From positions 1-14,633 of the forward strand of contig JBIKLF010000034.1 in the NCBI GenBank assembly GCA_044359955.1: a stretch of 14,633 bases of DNA, in the 5' to 3' direction. Source of the DNA: JACTMZ01 sp044359955. GTDB lineage: Bacteria; Verrucomicrobiota; Verrucomicrobiia; Chthoniobacterales; JACTMZ01. The notes below the pieces were generated by a model. It saw only the letters and a list, made by a program, of their open reading frames with translations, made no database searches and had not been told where the DNA came from. The stretch's first letter is position 1, and each line of letters opens with the position of its first letter. Positions 14,584 through 14,633 of this stretch are shown piece after piece. Made by a program: the position numbers and the translations under genes.

Positions 14584-14633
14584 AAAGTAGAAGCGGCGTC
14601 CCCGCCGCTTGTCGTGAGTGGTTAAGCGGCGGG
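14584..14633. repeat. Dispersed hairpin repeat, copy 2 (cut by the window edge), upstream of purL
   Basis: Left arm 14584-14610, a 13-nt loop 14611-14623, and the first 10 bp of the right arm before the window ends. It matches the element at 3054-3122 in the same orientation: the arm core GGCGTCCCCGCCGCTT, the loop ends GTCGT...GGTT and the right-arm start AAGCGGCGGG are identical. The differences are a few loop bases and arm positions. It lies 18 bp from the purL start codon, so the operon's promoter must lie within or beyond it, or transcription enters from outside the window. Confidence 0.82.

Noticed and set aside
11965..14625. 886-codon open frame on the plus strand, antisense to purL
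   Set aside because: purL on the minus strand is unmistakable; the antisense frame is the usual shadow in high-GC coding DNA and its product (His/Asp/Arg/Gly-rich) resembles no protein family.

Overview
The window is GC-rich and gene-dense. It reads as bacterial chromosome from a Gram-negative, most plausibly a member of the Verrucomicrobiota (Opitutae-like). That placement is an inference from three things: a C-terminal-Phe outer-membrane porin plus an LpxH-type enzyme (outer membrane, lipid A), a PurS-PurL fusion, and several kinds of dispersed palindromic repeats between genes. It was not established by any database search.

Layout. (a) 1-2534, plus strand: the 3' part of a PiT-type phosphate transporter, followed almost at once by an OprB-family porin. 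(b) 2535-3413: about 880 bp without a convincing gene, holding a pair of 53-bp direct repeats and several hairpin elements. (c) 3414-5313, minus strand: a metallophosphoesterase of the LpxH type and then a group III 6-phosphofructokinase. (d) 5477-7095, plus strand: purE-purK, overlapping by ATGA. (e) 7098-7159: a 62-bp inverted repeat filling the convergent junction. (f) 7157-14565, minus strand: a purine operon transcribed purL(purS-purL fusion) -> purQ -> 48-codon small ORF -> purF -> purD-purM fusion. All four junctions in this operon are ATGA stop/start overlaps. (g) 14584 to the edge: a second copy of the hairpin repeat found at 3054-3122, lying just upstream of purL.

Together the purine genes cover IMP-pathway steps 1 (PurF), 2 (PurD), 4 (PurSL + PurQ), 5 (PurM), 6 (PurK) and 7 (PurE). 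The enzymes for step 3 (PurN/PurT) and for steps 8-10 (PurC, PurB, PurH) are not in the window. The features most worth a second look are the PurD-PurM fusion, the PurS-PurL fusion that explains the absence of a purS gene, and an unrecognised 48-aa ORF tiled exactly between purQ and purF with ATGA overlaps at both ends.
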